A DNA stretch of 35,274 bases, taken from Lysobacteraceae bacterium (GTDB taxonomy: Bacteria; Pseudomonadota; Gammaproteobacteria; Cardiobacteriales; Wohlfahrtiimonadaceae). This document shows positions 16,510 through 25,143 of the stretch, piece by piece. The DNA is taken from the NCBI GenBank assembly GCA_012513365.1, contig JAAZCI010000062.1:1-35274 (forward strand), written 5' to 3'. Under the pieces are notes generated by a model. The model was not told the origin of the DNA, ran no database searches, and saw nothing but the letters and a program-made list of their open reading frames with translations. Each line of letters starts with the position of its first letter. Within the stretch, counting starts at the first letter, position 1. A program made the translations under genes and the position numbers.

Positions 16510-17679
16510 TTATACCATGCTTGGATCGGGATCAAGTCCCATGATTTCACGACCTAAAATTTGCGCACAAACATCATAATCAGTATAGGCATGCGCGCCG
16601 GTCATATGAGAGTCTCTAAAGAGGCGTTGTAATTCATTGCCATCAAACCACGCAGATCCACCGGCTGCTGTAAAGAGGCGATCAACCGCTTCAATACACA
16701 TTTTGACCGCATAACCTTGGTTGGTACGCCAGTACGCTAAACGCTCTTGAGTTGGATACTCTTTGCGCTCACCATGAACTTTGTGATCTTCCCAGGTTTT
16801 CTCTAATAGTGCGCGCGCCGCCAACACTTGATGGGTCGATTCTGCAAGACGCATTAATGCAGGCGTTGCGGTACCGACGCTAGCACCGGTATAGGCACGA
16901 ACGCGGTTTTTAGTACGTTCTTTAAAGGCTTCCAACATGCGCTCTGCCACGCCTAAGCTGATCGCCGCAAACCCACACGCAAAGTATGGACGATATGGTG
17001 TGTAATAGATTTTGCTATCGGGATAGAGACCAAACCCAGCGGATTTACCGGTCATCATATCTTGCGCTGCTTGGATACGGTGTTCAGGGACAAATACATT
17101 CTCAATTTTAAGCATCTTTGAGCCACTGCCCTTCATGCCCATCACAAACCAGTTGTCTACAATGGTGTAATCTTCACGTGGAATCACCGCAAACGAGTAA
17201 ACTTTATTGCCTTCCGCATCATAACGATTACAACCAATAATCGCCCAATCTGCGTGATCACAACCACTGCTCCAGCCCATTTCACCACTTAAACGAATGC
17301 CGCCTTCTACCTCTTCAATGGTACTAAAAGGCGCGATTGAGCTGCTCGCAACAGTATCGGGATTATCTTTCCAAAGTTCGTCTTGAAACTCTTTTGGGAA
17401 CATGGCTAATTGATGATTATGAGTACAGAGAAGACTATACGCCCATGCAGTACCACCACACGCCGATGCAAGCGCTACAACGCACTCAGCAAAATCGGGC
17501 AGAGAGATCTCGTACCCACCGTATGCTTTCGGTAAAAATGCACGATGCAGACCTGTCTCTTTTAATAAGCGAATATTCTCTTCTGGTACTTTTCGCTCCG
17601 CTTCAGCTTTGTCTGCGTTCGCTGCAATAATTGGTAAAATCTTTTCTAAGCGCTCTAAAAGAAAATTAGACTCAGTCAT
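16510..17679 (-). CDS. 4-Hydroxyphenylacetate 3-hydroxylase, oxygenase component (C2 type)
   Basis: The oxygenase uses reduced FMN and O2 to hydroxylate HPA to 3,4-dihydroxyphenylacetate. The fold is the acyl-CoA dehydrogenase-like flavin monooxygenase group, not the HpaB type of E. coli. The 389 residues align from memory with A. baumannii C2 with an offset of 33. His87, Ser113, Ser138 and His363 correspond to its active-site His120, Ser146, Ser171 and His396 (motifs LLCTHNHQ, ASSSIAPF, GWSSGCDHADW, GAHAYTDYD). ATG 17679 is chosen because GGGAG lies seven bases upstream; a 28-residue extension from 17763 looks unlike the family. It heads the C2-C1-Bcr/CflA unit. Confidence 0.93.
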   Translation of the reverse strand: MTESNFLLERLEKILPIIAANADKAEAERKVPEENIRLLKETGLHRAFLPKAYGGYEISLPDFAECVVALASACGGTAWAYSLLCTHNHQLAMFPKEFQDELWKDNPDTVASSSIAPFSTIEEVEGGIRLSGEMGWSSGCDHADWAIIGCNRYDAEGNKVYSFAVIPREDYTIVDNWFVMGMKGSGSKMLKIENVFVPEHRIQAAQDMMTGKSAGFGLYPDSKIYYTPYRPYFACGFAAISLGVAERMLEAFKERTKNRVRAYTGASVGTATPALMRLAESTHQVLAARALLEKTWEDHKVHGERKEYPTQERLAYWRTNQGYAVKMCIEAVDRLFTAAGGSAWFDGNELQRLFRDSHMTGAHAYTDYDVCAQILGREIMGLDPDPSMV

Positions 17680-17764
17680 ATCTCTACTCCCATCTCTTCG
17701 ATCGTTATTATTTTTTATTGATCTTATTGTTTTATAAATTATTTTATGTGATGTCTTTTTCAAG

Positions 17765-17781
17765 GCATAATTCGATTATGC
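17765..17781. promoter_or_regulatory. Perfect palindrome upstream of the C2 gene
   Basis: GCATAAT-TCG-ATTATGC is a perfect 7-3-7 inverted repeat about 85 bases before the C2 start. Further upstream TTTCC occurs at 17810 and 17830, spaced 20 bases apart as AraC-type half sites often are. Either could be where HpaA or HpaR acts. This is inference from position. Confidence 0.4.
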
Positions 17782-17859
17782 GTGATAGATTTCAAATGAT
17801 AAATGTAATTTTCCAAGCTAAACTTGTACTTTCCATATGAATTGTTAATTTATTAGCAA

Positions 17860-17917
17860 ATAAAAAAGAAAGTCGTAACAATAAGGTGCTAAAAATAGTT
17901 CCCATCATTACGACTTT
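17860..17917 (-). terminator. Terminator after gabD
   Basis: AAAGTCGTAA (17869-17878) pairs with TTACGACTTT (17908-17917) around a 29-base loop. On the minus strand the stem is followed by CTTTTTTATTT. A further short hairpin (GAGCC/GGCTC) lies between it and the gabD stop. Confidence 0.7.
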
Positions 17918-17967
17918 GATATTTGACCGAGCCTTTTATGGCGGCTCTATCTTAAAATAATAGTGGA

Positions 17968-19419
17968 TTATATTCCGGCTAACAAGACATATTTAATCTC
18001 TAAATAATCCTCAATGCCGTATTTAGAGCCTTCGCGACCAAGGCCCGATTGTTTAACACCACCAAAGGGTGCTGCCTCATTTGATAACAGCCCTGTATTG
18101 ACGGCAACCATGCCATACTCTAAGGATTCTGTCATGCGAACAATGCGGCCTAAATCTTGGGTGAAGAGATAAGAAGCCAAACCAAACTCAGTATCATTAG
18201 CGTAATTAACAACTTCCGCCTCCGTTTCAAATTTAAATACCGGTGCAAGCGGGCCAAACGTCTCCTCTTTTGCCACCAACATCTCTTGTTTTACATCTTT
18301 CACAATCGTAGGTTTAAAAAAGAGTGACCCAAGTGCCGGATCAATCTCTCCGCCCGTTACCAGCGTCCCGCCTTTTGAGACCACATCATTAATATGCGAT
18401 GTCACTTTTTTAACGGCATTTTCATCGATCACTGGCCCAAGCTCAACCCCTTCGGTTAAGCCATCACCGAGTTTAAGCCCATTTACGGCCTCTGAAAAAC
18501 GCTCAACAAATCGATCATAAATGCCCGATTGCACATAAAAACGATTCGCGCAGACACACGTTTGCCCAGAATTACGGAATTTACTAGTGAGCGCCCCATC
18601 AATCACGGTATCGAGATCCGCATCATCAAAGACAATAAAGGGCGCATTTCCACCGAGTTCCATCGTCACTTTTTTAATGGTTGACGCGCACTGCTCCATC
18701 AATTTTCGCCCAACGCCTGTCGATCCCGTAAAACTAAACTTACGTACGCGCTCATCTTCGGTGAGCACTTTTCCAATCTCAACGGCATCCCCGGTAATAA
18801 TATTGAGCACGCCCTTTGGAATCCCAGCTCGATCCGCTAGTTCTGCAATCGCAAAGGCTGAAAGCGGTGTTTGAGATGCCGGACGCACCACAATGGTACA
18901 ACCCGCCGCTATTGCCGGTGCAATCTTACGGGTAATCATCGCATTGGGGAAATTCCATGGAGTGATCGCCGCGCAAACGCCAATCGGCTCTTTCGTCACT
19001 AAAATGCGTTTATCACTGCTCGGCCCTGGAATAATATCGCCATAAATTCGTTTTGCTTCTTCAGCATACCACTCAATATAGGAGGCACCGTAGGCAATTT
19101 CGCCACGGGCTTCTGACAGCGGTTTTCCTTGCTCTAAGGTAAGAATTTTGGCTAAATCCTCTTGATGCTCCATCATCAGATCAAACCAACGACGCAATAA
19201 CTGACTGCGGGTTTTCGCCGGCACGCTCCGCCATGATTTAAGCGCATCGGTTGCCGCTTCCACCGCGTTTTCTGCATCTAAACGGCTCATCTGCGGGACA
19301 TCGGCAATATGCTCACCATTTGCCGGATTAATCACTGCAACGGTTTCGCCACTAATTGCATCGATCCATTTTCCATCGACGTAACTTTGTGTGCGTAATA
19401 AATTTGAGTCCTTTAACAT
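17968..19419 (-). CDS. gabD: Succinate-semialdehyde dehydrogenase
   Basis: GabD oxidises succinic semialdehyde to succinate. In this context it deals with the product of HpaI. The 483-residue length and the catalytic residues fit E. coli GabD: Glu254 in VTMELGGN and Cys288 in GQTCVCANR, with a second Cys290. The cofactor loop is SFTGSTGVGRKL (about 229-240). In the motif after GCTIVV the usual Lys-Pro is Arg179-Pro, next to the cofactor. The start ATG 19419 has GGGGAG upstream. Terminators on both sides suggest its own transcript. NAD versus NADP use cannot be settled here. Confidence 0.92.
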   Translation of the reverse strand: MLKDSNLLRTQSYVDGKWIDAISGETVAVINPANGEHIADVPQMSRLDAENAVEAATDALKSWRSVPAKTRSQLLRRWFDLMMEHQEDLAKILTLEQGKPLSEARGEIAYGASYIEWYAEEAKRIYGDIIPGPSSDKRILVTKEPIGVCAAITPWNFPNAMITRKIAPAIAAGCTIVVRPASQTPLSAFAIAELADRAGIPKGVLNIITGDAVEIGKVLTEDERVRKFSFTGSTGVGRKLMEQCASTIKKVTMELGGNAPFIVFDDADLDTVIDGALTSKFRNSGQTCVCANRFYVQSGIYDRFVERFSEAVNGLKLGDGLTEGVELGPVIDENAVKKVTSHINDVVSKGGTLVTGGEIDPALGSLFFKPTIVKDVKQEMLVAKEETFGPLAPVFKFETEAEVVNYANDTEFGLASYLFTQDLGRIVRMTESLEYGMVAVNTGLLSNEAAPFGGVKQSGLGREGSKYGIEDYLEIKYVLLAGI

Positions 19420-19494
19420 GTTACTCCCCTTCATTGGTTATGATTCATTTTGTCATTATTGTTGAATTTACGGCCATAAGGCCGGATTCTTTCC

Positions 19495-19544
19495 AATAAA
19501 AAGCCCTGTGAATGTGAGCGTTTTCACCATTAGACAGGGCTTTT
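19495..19544 (-). terminator. Terminator after hpaI (end of the meta operon)
   Basis: AAAAGCCCTGT (19499-19509) pairs with ACAGGGCTTTT (19534-19544), with an inner GTGAA/TTCAC pairing. The minus-strand tail is TTTTTATT. It separates hpaI from gabD. A second small hairpin, CGGCC-ATAA-GGCCG, lies at 19471-19484. Confidence 0.88.
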
Positions 19545-19592
19545 AAAGGTTAACTATAATGCTAATTTCTTTGCGACTATAACGTCAACCCG

Positions 19593-20411
19593 CTAATACA
19601 CCGAGTTGCTATCCTCTTTTTTTGCCCCATTTGGCGCTTTAAATTTATCAAGCAGTGCCTGGCATGATTTCACTAAAATTGAGGTATCAACGCCCACTGC
19701 AACGAAATTAAAGCCCATCTCAATAAAGCGTTTAGCGCCCTCTTCATTTGCATATAAAATCCCCGCGGCTTTCCCGTGAGATTTAATGATTTTAAGCGCT
19801 TCTTTAATCGCCGCTTGCACCTCAGGATGCGATGGATTACCGCGATGCCCCATCGAGGCGCTCAGATCCGCAGGCCCAATAAAGATCCCATCAACCCCCT
19901 CAAGCGAAGCGATAGCATCCAGATTTTTAACGCCTTCAAGTGTCTCAATTTGAAGCAGTAAACACATCTCATCATCGGCTTGATTGAGATAGTCATCGAC
20001 CTGATTCCAACGTGATGCCCGCGCGAGTGCACTTCCCACCCCACGAATCCCTTTTGGGGGATACCACATCGATTTAACGTAGGTTTCAGCCTGTTCTTTT
20101 GTCTCGACCATCGGGATTAAGAGCGTTCTCGCGCCTAGATCGAGAAGCTGTTTGATCACTGCAGGCGAGCCCTCTAAGGGACGAATTACCGGATGAGAAA
20201 TCCCTTCGCTCTCATACGGCGCGATCGCTTGCAGCTGCCTTAACAGGGTTGATACATTATTCGGTGCGTGTTCACCATCAAGGAGAAGCCAGTCATACCC
20301 AATCGATGCAACCATCTCAGCGGTATACCCATTCGCAAGACCCACCCACAGCCCAATTTGAGGCTCTCCTGATTTTAATGCGGCTTTAAACGCATTTTTC
20401 CTAAATTTCAT
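19593..20411 (-). CDS. hpaI: 4-Hydroxy-2-oxoheptanedioate aldolase
   Basis: HpaI is a metal-dependent class II aldolase that splits 4-hydroxy-2-oxoheptane-1,7-dioate into pyruvate and succinic semialdehyde. Residues matching those known in E. coli HpaI are His48 in [10 protein letters not shown], Arg77 in PVIRPLEG, and the metal ligands Glu156 in [10 protein letters not shown] and Asp182 in [10 protein letters not shown]. The 272-residue length is slightly above the E. coli protein, with a short insertion near residue 65 ([11 protein letters not shown]). It is the last gene of the meta operon, with a terminator after it. The start has GAAGGAA upstream. Confidence 0.96.
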   Translation of the reverse strand: MKFRKNAFKAALKSGEPQIGLWVGLANGYTAEMVASIGYDWLLLDGEHAPNNVSTLLRQLQAIAPYESEGISHPVIRPLEGSPAVIKQLLDLGARTLLIPMVETKEQAETYVKSMWYPPKGIRGVGSALARASRWNQVDDYLNQADDEMCLLLQIETLEGVKNLDAIASLEGVDGIFIGPADLSASMGHRGNPSHPEVQAAIKEALKIIKSHGKAAGILYANEEGAKRFIEMGFNFVAVGVDTSILVKSCQALLDKFKAPNGAKKEDSNSVY

Positions 20412-20468
20412 CTATCTATTCCTTCAATTTTAGAATGTTTCGATCAAATAACGGAACTATCTGATCGT

Positions 20469-21272
20469 TTATCCAAAATAGCAGGTTACTGCGCCAAGTT
20501 CATCATAATCTACATGAAATGTATCGCCTTTGCGCGCTGGCACGGGACGAGTAAATGAACCGCCTAAAATAACCTGTCCTGCTTCAAGCTCAACCCCATA
20601 AGGATGGAGTTTATTAGCAAGCCACGCCACCCCTTTTGCTGGATGATTTAATACCGCTGCAGAGACGCCCGATTCCTCAATCACGCCATTACGATATAAA
20701 ATCGCACTGACTCGGCGAAGATCAAGCTCCGTTGGACGAATCGCCCGCCCGCCCATCACAACGCCGGCATTGGCCGCATTATCAGAAATCGTATCGAAAA
20801 CTTTACGCGTCACCTTGGTTTCAGAATCGACCTGTTCAATCCGCGCATCAATAATTTCTAACGCAGGAATCACCCAATCGGTAGCGTCGAGCACATCGAA
20901 AATCGTGCAATTTGGGCCACGTAGCGGTTTACCCAAGATAAAGGCGAGCTCCACCTCAACGCGCGGTACAATAAAACGATCCGTTGGAATCGTCGTGCCC
21001 TCTTCAAAAAACATATCGTCTAATAACGCGCCATAATCGGGCTCATCAATGTTCGATGAGAGCTGCATCGCCCGCGACGTGAGACCAATTTTATGCCCTT
21101 TTAAAATGCGCCCTTCGGCAATTTTTTGCGCAACCCACGCCTTTTGAATTTTGTAAGCATCGTCAATCGTAATATCAGGGTGCTGAAGGGAAAATTGGCG
21201 TAGCTGTTCTCCGCTTTTTTCCGCCTGATTGAGCGAACGCGCAAGGTGTTCGATCGTTTCTGGTGTTAACAT
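20469..21272 (-). CDS. hpaH: 2-Oxohept-4-ene-1,7-dioate hydratase
   Basis: HpaH adds water to 2-oxohept-4-ene-1,7-dioate to make the HpaI substrate. The 267-residue protein belongs to the hydratase/decarboxylase family. Blocks include [18 protein letters not shown] (about 37-54), [12 protein letters not shown], the metal-site region [18 protein letters not shown] (about 103-120), and [14 protein letters not shown]. The GLTS block and E-x-E (VEVELAF) are as expected. It sits between hpaF and hpaI; the 174-base gap to hpaF is unusually long for this operon and holds a 9-bp tandem repeat. Confidence 0.96.
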   Translation of the reverse strand: MLTPETIEHLARSLNQAEKSGEQLRQFSLQHPDITIDDAYKIQKAWVAQKIAEGRILKGHKIGLTSRAMQLSSNIDEPDYGALLDDMFFEEGTTIPTDRFIVPRVEVELAFILGKPLRGPNCTIFDVLDATDWVIPALEIIDARIEQVDSETKVTRKVFDTISDNAANAGVVMGGRAIRPTELDLRRVSAILYRNGVIEESGVSAAVLNHPAKGVAWLANKLHPYGVELEAGQVILGGSFTRPVPARKGDTFHVDYDELGAVTCYFG

Positions 21273-21446
21273 AGCTCTTCCTTTTAGTTCTCTAGCGCAT
21301 GTCTATGATTGAGTATCACTTAGCATGATATGCGCCATTTATTTTTATAATCTGTCTTACTTGTCTTACTGTTTACTTAAATGCACTTTTACACAAACAT
21401 ACAGAGATGGGCGTACAAAGATGGACAAAGGTTCATGGCAATAGCG
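21273..21446. other. 174-base hpaF-hpaH spacer with a short tandem repeat
   Basis: No gene is visible. TGTCTTACT occurs twice in tandem (21353-21361, 21362-21370) and a third degenerate unit TGTTTACTT follows at 21370. No terminator is evident, so hpaH and hpaI are probably still transcribed from hpaG1. Confidence 0.4.
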
Positions 21447-21845
21447 CTATGACTTTTCGGCCTCTTTTTGTAAAAATGCATGAATATTATTTTTCTTATA
21501 GGTCAATACAGGATCGATCTCCTGCATCTCAAATGTGATCGCTAATAAGCGCTTGTCTTGAATGGGCGCAAGGTAGGATTCGATAACGTTAAAAAGATCG
21601 TCACAGACTTTTTTACGCACCTCCAAATCCCGCCCGGATCCCACTTTTAAAAGAATATGGATAAACGCATAATCGTGCGCTCCATCTGCAATTCGATAAT
21701 GATCCATACGGATTGCGCGACTGCGTATCCCCCCTAAAGGGAATACGCCACTGCCGCCCAAGTTTTCATGTACAAGGGTGAAAAACTGATCAAAATCGAG
21801 CTCATTCTCTAAATTTGCTGAATATTCAACAATAAAATGAGGCAT
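21447..21845 (-). CDS. hpaF: 5-Carboxymethyl-2-hydroxymuconate isomerase
   Basis: HpaF isomerises 5-carboxymethyl-2-hydroxymuconate ahead of its decarboxylation. The 132-residue length is that of the family, a tautomerase-fold protein using the N-terminal proline exposed after Met removal (MPHFIVEYSANL). Other family features are GGIRSRAIRMDHYRIADG (about 38-55) and HILLKVGSGRDLEVRKKV. It lies 43 bases after hpaD and has its own ribosome binding site (AAGGAGAG). No defect is visible. Confidence 0.96.
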   Translation of the reverse strand: MPHFIVEYSANLENELDFDQFFTLVHENLGGSGVFPLGGIRSRAIRMDHYRIADGAHDYAFIHILLKVGSGRDLEVRKKVCDDLFNVIESYLAPIQDKRLLAITFEMQEIDPVLTYKKNNIHAFLQKEAEKS

Positions 21846-21888
21846 GATACTCTCCTTTTTGAATCGTTTAATTGATTAAGGATTAAGA

Positions 21889-22737
21889 TTAATCAAGGGG
21901 GAGAACCGCATTGATTTGCCCTGTACCAGAGCTTGCAAAGAGTTCGGTGATAATTTCAGCTTTGCCCTTATATTCGTCCCAACCGAGAACGCCAAGCAAC
22001 ATTGCCGTATCGTGCATCAACCCTTCGCCGAAGCAATAGTTGGCATATTCAGGGAGCATCGCGCAAAACTCTCCCCAAAGCCCTTCAGTCCACATATCCA
22101 CCACGCGAATGTCCACTTGTCTGTCAAACTCACGAGTGTAACTATTCATTCCCGCTTCTGCTTGTTGGTCCCAAATAAAGCGATGAGAAAGTGATCCGCT
22201 TGCTAATACCGCAACCGTTCCATCATATTCTTTGATCGCTTCCACCAACGCTTCACCAAGTTTACGGCTATCTTGCAGATCGTGAGAGGTACAAAATGCT
22301 GAGATCGAGAGCACTTTAAAATGCTGATCTTCATTCATATACCGCATCGGGACGAGCGTTCCATACTCAAGCTCAAGGCTTTGAACCTCATGTGCCATTG
22401 CGCGAACGCCTTTGCCACGTGCTTTTTCTGCGATCAGGTGACCGAGCTCGGGATTCCCATCATATTTATAGCTCATATCTTTAATGAAGTGAGGTAACTC
22501 ATTACTGGTATAAACCCCTTCAAAATGAGCGTTACAGTTGATGTGATATCCACTATTTACGAGCCAGTGCGTATCAAATACGATAATCGTATCCACGCCC
22601 AGTTCGCGACAACGGCGACCAATTTCAATATGACCATCGATCGCGTTTTGACGGCATCCATGATGCTTTCCTGGTAACTCCGACAGATACATCGACGGAA
22701 CGTGTGTGATTTTTGCTGCTAATGCGATTTTACCCAT
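21889..22737 (-). CDS. hpaD: 3,4-Dihydroxyphenylacetate 2,3-dioxygenase
   Basis: HpaD opens the ring of homoprotocatechuate by extradiol cleavage. It is the class III (LigB-like, non-heme iron) type, as in E. coli, not the vicinal-oxygen-chelate type of Brevibacterium. Visible blocks are AAKITHVPSMYLSELPGKHH near the start, the histidines in THVPS, GKHHGCR and FDTHW, and SGSLSHRFIWD (about 190-200). ATG 22737 (282 residues) is used because AGGAG lies seven bases upstream; a TTG at 22761 would overlap this site. It is 69 bases after hpaE. Confidence 0.95.
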   Translation of the reverse strand: MGKIALAAKITHVPSMYLSELPGKHHGCRQNAIDGHIEIGRRCRELGVDTIIVFDTHWLVNSGYHINCNAHFEGVYTSNELPHFIKDMSYKYDGNPELGHLIAEKARGKGVRAMAHEVQSLELEYGTLVPMRYMNEDQHFKVLSISAFCTSHDLQDSRKLGEALVEAIKEYDGTVAVLASGSLSHRFIWDQQAEAGMNSYTREFDRQVDIRVVDMWTEGLWGEFCAMLPEYANYCFGEGLMHDTAMLLGVLGWDEYKGKAEIITELFASSGTGQINAVLPLD

Positions 22738-22806
22738 GACTATACTCCTAATATTCCTCAACTAATTCGTTGTTATATTTATTGTTATGCGAGGCGCCTT
22801 GGTGAT

Positions 22807-24267
22807 TTAAACACCCCATTTTGGAATGTGGTGATTGCCAAGCGAGATACAGACGTTTTTCACTTCCGTGAAGACTTCTAAACTGTAATCGCCTCCTTCT
22901 CGACCCGTCCCTGAGTGTTTTACTCCACCAAACGGCTGGCGTAAGTCGCGCACGTTTTGAGAGTTAATGAAGACCATCCCGGCTTCAATTTGGGCGGCAA
23001 CACGATGTGCACGCGTTAAATCCGATGTCCAGAGATACGACGACAGGCCATATTCAACATCATTTGCTAAGCGCACCGCTTCTGCTTCATCTTTAAATTT
23101 AAGGAGACAGACCACCGGCCCAAAGATCTCCTCTTGCGCTATGCGCATATTGTTATCAACATCGGCAAAGACCGTTGGCTGAATGAAGTTACCCGCTTTT
23201 AAGTGATCAGGTAATCCCGCAGGACGCTCAAGACCGCCTGCTAAAAGGGTCGCGCCCTCTTCCATACCAATTTTGATGTAACCGGTGACTTTGTTGTAAT
23301 GATCTTGAGTGATCATCGCACCAACTTGCGTGTCAAAACTTTGTGGATCGCCCACTTTAATGCGTTTCGCACGTGCCGCAAATTCAGCGACAAATTCATC
23401 ATAAATGCTCTCTTGAATAAAGATACGAGACCCTGCGGTACAACGCTCACCATTAAGTGAAAAAATGGTAAAGAGCGCCGCATCTAACGCACGCTGCCAA
23501 TCGGCATCATCAAAGATTAACACCGGTGATTTACCACCAAGCTCCATGGAATATTTTTTAATTCCCGCATTGGCCATAATCGCTTGGCCGGTTTTTGTAC
23601 CGCCCGTAAACGATACAGCACGCACATCAGGATGCTGAACTAACGAAGCTCCCGCGGTGCTACCGTAGCCTTGAACAACGTTTAATACCCCTTCAGGAAC
23701 GCCCGCTTCAAGCGCAATTCGGCCAAGCTCATTGGCGGTCAAGGGCGATAACTCAGACATTTTCAATACCGCCGTATTTCCAAGCGCTAAACAGGGCGCT
23801 GTTTTCCAGGTTGCGGTCATAAATGGCACGTTCCATGGTGATACGAGCGCGCACACACCGACGGGCTGATAGAGTGTGTAGTTAAGCATCTGATCATCAA
23901 CGGGATAGGTATGCCCATTAACGCGCGTACACACCTCAGCAAAGAAGTTGAAGTTATGCGATGCACGCGGAATTAATACATTTTGCGTTTGATGAATCGG
24001 AAGCCCAGTATCAAGGGTTTCAAGTTGTGCAATTTTCTCAACATTTTGATCGATCAATTCACCAAAACGGCGCATAATTTTTGCACGCTCTTTTGCCGGT
24101 GTTTTTGACCATTTTGGAAAGGCTTTTTTCGCTGCCGCAACCGCCATATCGATCTCTTTTTGCCCACCACTTGCCACATCACAGATCTTTTCCATAGTAG
24201 CTGGGTTAATATTTTCAAAGGTTTCGTCGCTGGCAACTTCTTTACCATCAATCCAATGCTTAATCAT
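22807..24267 (-). CDS. hpaE: 5-Carboxymethyl-2-hydroxymuconate semialdehyde dehydrogenase
   Basis: HpaE oxidises the ring-cleavage product to 5-carboxymethyl-2-hydroxymuconate with NAD. It is an aldehyde dehydrogenase of 486 residues with Glu242 in SMELGGKSPV, catalytic Cys276 in NGERCTAGSR, and the cofactor block VSFTGGTKTGQAIM. ATG 24267 is chosen because GAGGAG lies upstream; an earlier frame from 24288 runs through that site. A small hairpin (CCTAG-CACT-CTAGG, 24281-24294) directly precedes the ribosome binding site and might affect translation. Confidence 0.95.
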   Translation of the reverse strand: MIKHWIDGKEVASDETFENINPATMEKICDVASGGQKEIDMAVAAAKKAFPKWSKTPAKERAKIMRRFGELIDQNVEKIAQLETLDTGLPIHQTQNVLIPRASHNFNFFAEVCTRVNGHTYPVDDQMLNYTLYQPVGVCALVSPWNVPFMTATWKTAPCLALGNTAVLKMSELSPLTANELGRIALEAGVPEGVLNVVQGYGSTAGASLVQHPDVRAVSFTGGTKTGQAIMANAGIKKYSMELGGKSPVLIFDDADWQRALDAALFTIFSLNGERCTAGSRIFIQESIYDEFVAEFAARAKRIKVGDPQSFDTQVGAMITQDHYNKVTGYIKIGMEEGATLLAGGLERPAGLPDHLKAGNFIQPTVFADVDNNMRIAQEEIFGPVVCLLKFKDEAEAVRLANDVEYGLSSYLWTSDLTRAHRVAAQIEAGMVFINSQNVRDLRQPFGGVKHSGTGREGGDYSLEVFTEVKNVCISLGNHHIPKWGV

Positions 24268-24280
24268 CTCTTTCTCCTCG

Positions 24281-24338
24281 CCTAGCACTCTAGGACTCTA
24301 TTTTTATTCTTCTTATGTCGGCGCGGATTTGCCCGCGC
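24281..24338. promoter_or_regulatory. Two hairpins in the hpaG2-hpaE gap
   Basis: A GC-rich stem, GCGCGG (24321-24326) with CCGCGC (24333-24338), and a smaller one, CCTAG (24281-24285) with CTAGG (24290-24294), occupy the 99-base gap. Neither has a T run on the transcribed strand, so they look like mRNA stabilisers or translation modulators rather than terminators. Confidence 0.45.
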
Positions 24339-24366
24339 TCGGCTCTTTTAATTGGCTGATTATCGA

Positions 24367-25143
24367 TTACGCGTTTTGACGCTGATAAAACTCAGCTTCC
24401 GTTAAAACATGATTGACTAATCGGCCAACGCCTTCCACTTCAATCACAACGGTATCGCCGGCTTTTACATCGGAGGTGCCTTTCGGGCAACCGGTTGCGA
24501 TCATATCACCCGGATTGAGTGTCATAAACTCACTTAAATATTCGATTAAAAAAGGAACGTCAAAGATCATATCTTTCGTATTTCCCTCTTGGCGAAGCTC
24601 GCCATTAACCCACGTTTTTAAACCCAGATTCATCGGATCTTTAACTGCCGATTTATCGAGAATATAGGGGCCAACGGGCGTCATTCCATCACGATTTTTA
24701 ACGCGCAGATTGGGGCGATAATAGTTTTCTAGATAATCACGAATCGCATAATCATTACAGAGCGTGAAACCCTCAACATGCTCCCATGCATCCTCGCGTT
24801 TTACATTTTTTGCGGTTTTGCCAATCACCACCGCAAGCTCACACTCATAATGCATATAATCCACATTATCTGGGCGCCAGCTATGGCTATTGTGACCCAC
24901 ATACGTTCCAGGAGATTTAACGAAAATAAGTGGCTCTTTCGGAGGTTCAAAGGCAAGCTCGGTAGCGTGATCGGCGTAGTTAAGACCAAGCGCAATCATA
25001 ATGCCGTTCGCTGGCGGTAACCACGTAACTTCCGCCTCTGATTTCACCTCACCATTTGGGAGATTCACCGAGAGATCATCGTTAACGGTCACGTTATAAA
25101 TTTCGTTTTGATATTGAATTCGTGCTTTTTTAAGTGCTGACAT
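24367..25143 (-). CDS. hpaG2: HPA-degradation isomerase/decarboxylase, C-terminal subunit
   Basis: This protein matches the C-terminal half of E. coli HpaG, which decarboxylates the product of HpaF (OPET). The 258 residues carry the metal site: Glu100 and Glu102 in MHYECELAVVIG, and Asp131 in CNDYAIRDYLENYY. GLNYADHATELAF and GDMIATGCPKG are also typical of the fumarylacetoacetate hydrolase fold. E. coli has both halves in one chain; here they are separate genes. Its ATG overlaps the hpaG1 stop by one base (TAATG), so the two are translationally coupled and likely assemble together. Confidence 0.94.
   Translation of the reverse strand: MSALKKARIQYQNEIYNVTVNDDLSVNLPNGEVKSEAEVTWLPPANGIMIALGLNYADHATELAFEPPKEPLIFVKSPGTYVGHNSHSWRPDNVDYMHYECELAVVIGKTAKNVKREDAWEHVEGFTLCNDYAIRDYLENYYRPNLRVKNRDGMTPVGPYILDKSAVKDPMNLGLKTWVNGELRQEGNTKDMIFDVPFLIEYLSEFMTLNPGDMIATGCPKGTSDVKAGDTVVIEVEGVGRLVNHVLTEAEFYQRQNA

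Noticed and set aside
17741-17762. CRP site upstream of the C2 hydroxylase gene
   Set aside because: TGTGA is present, but the second half is only a weak match, and no similar site stands at the other hpa promoters.
24321-24338. Terminator inside the hpa operon between hpaG2 and hpaE
   Set aside because: The GC-rich hairpin has no T run on the transcribed strand, and hpaE needs the upstream promoter.
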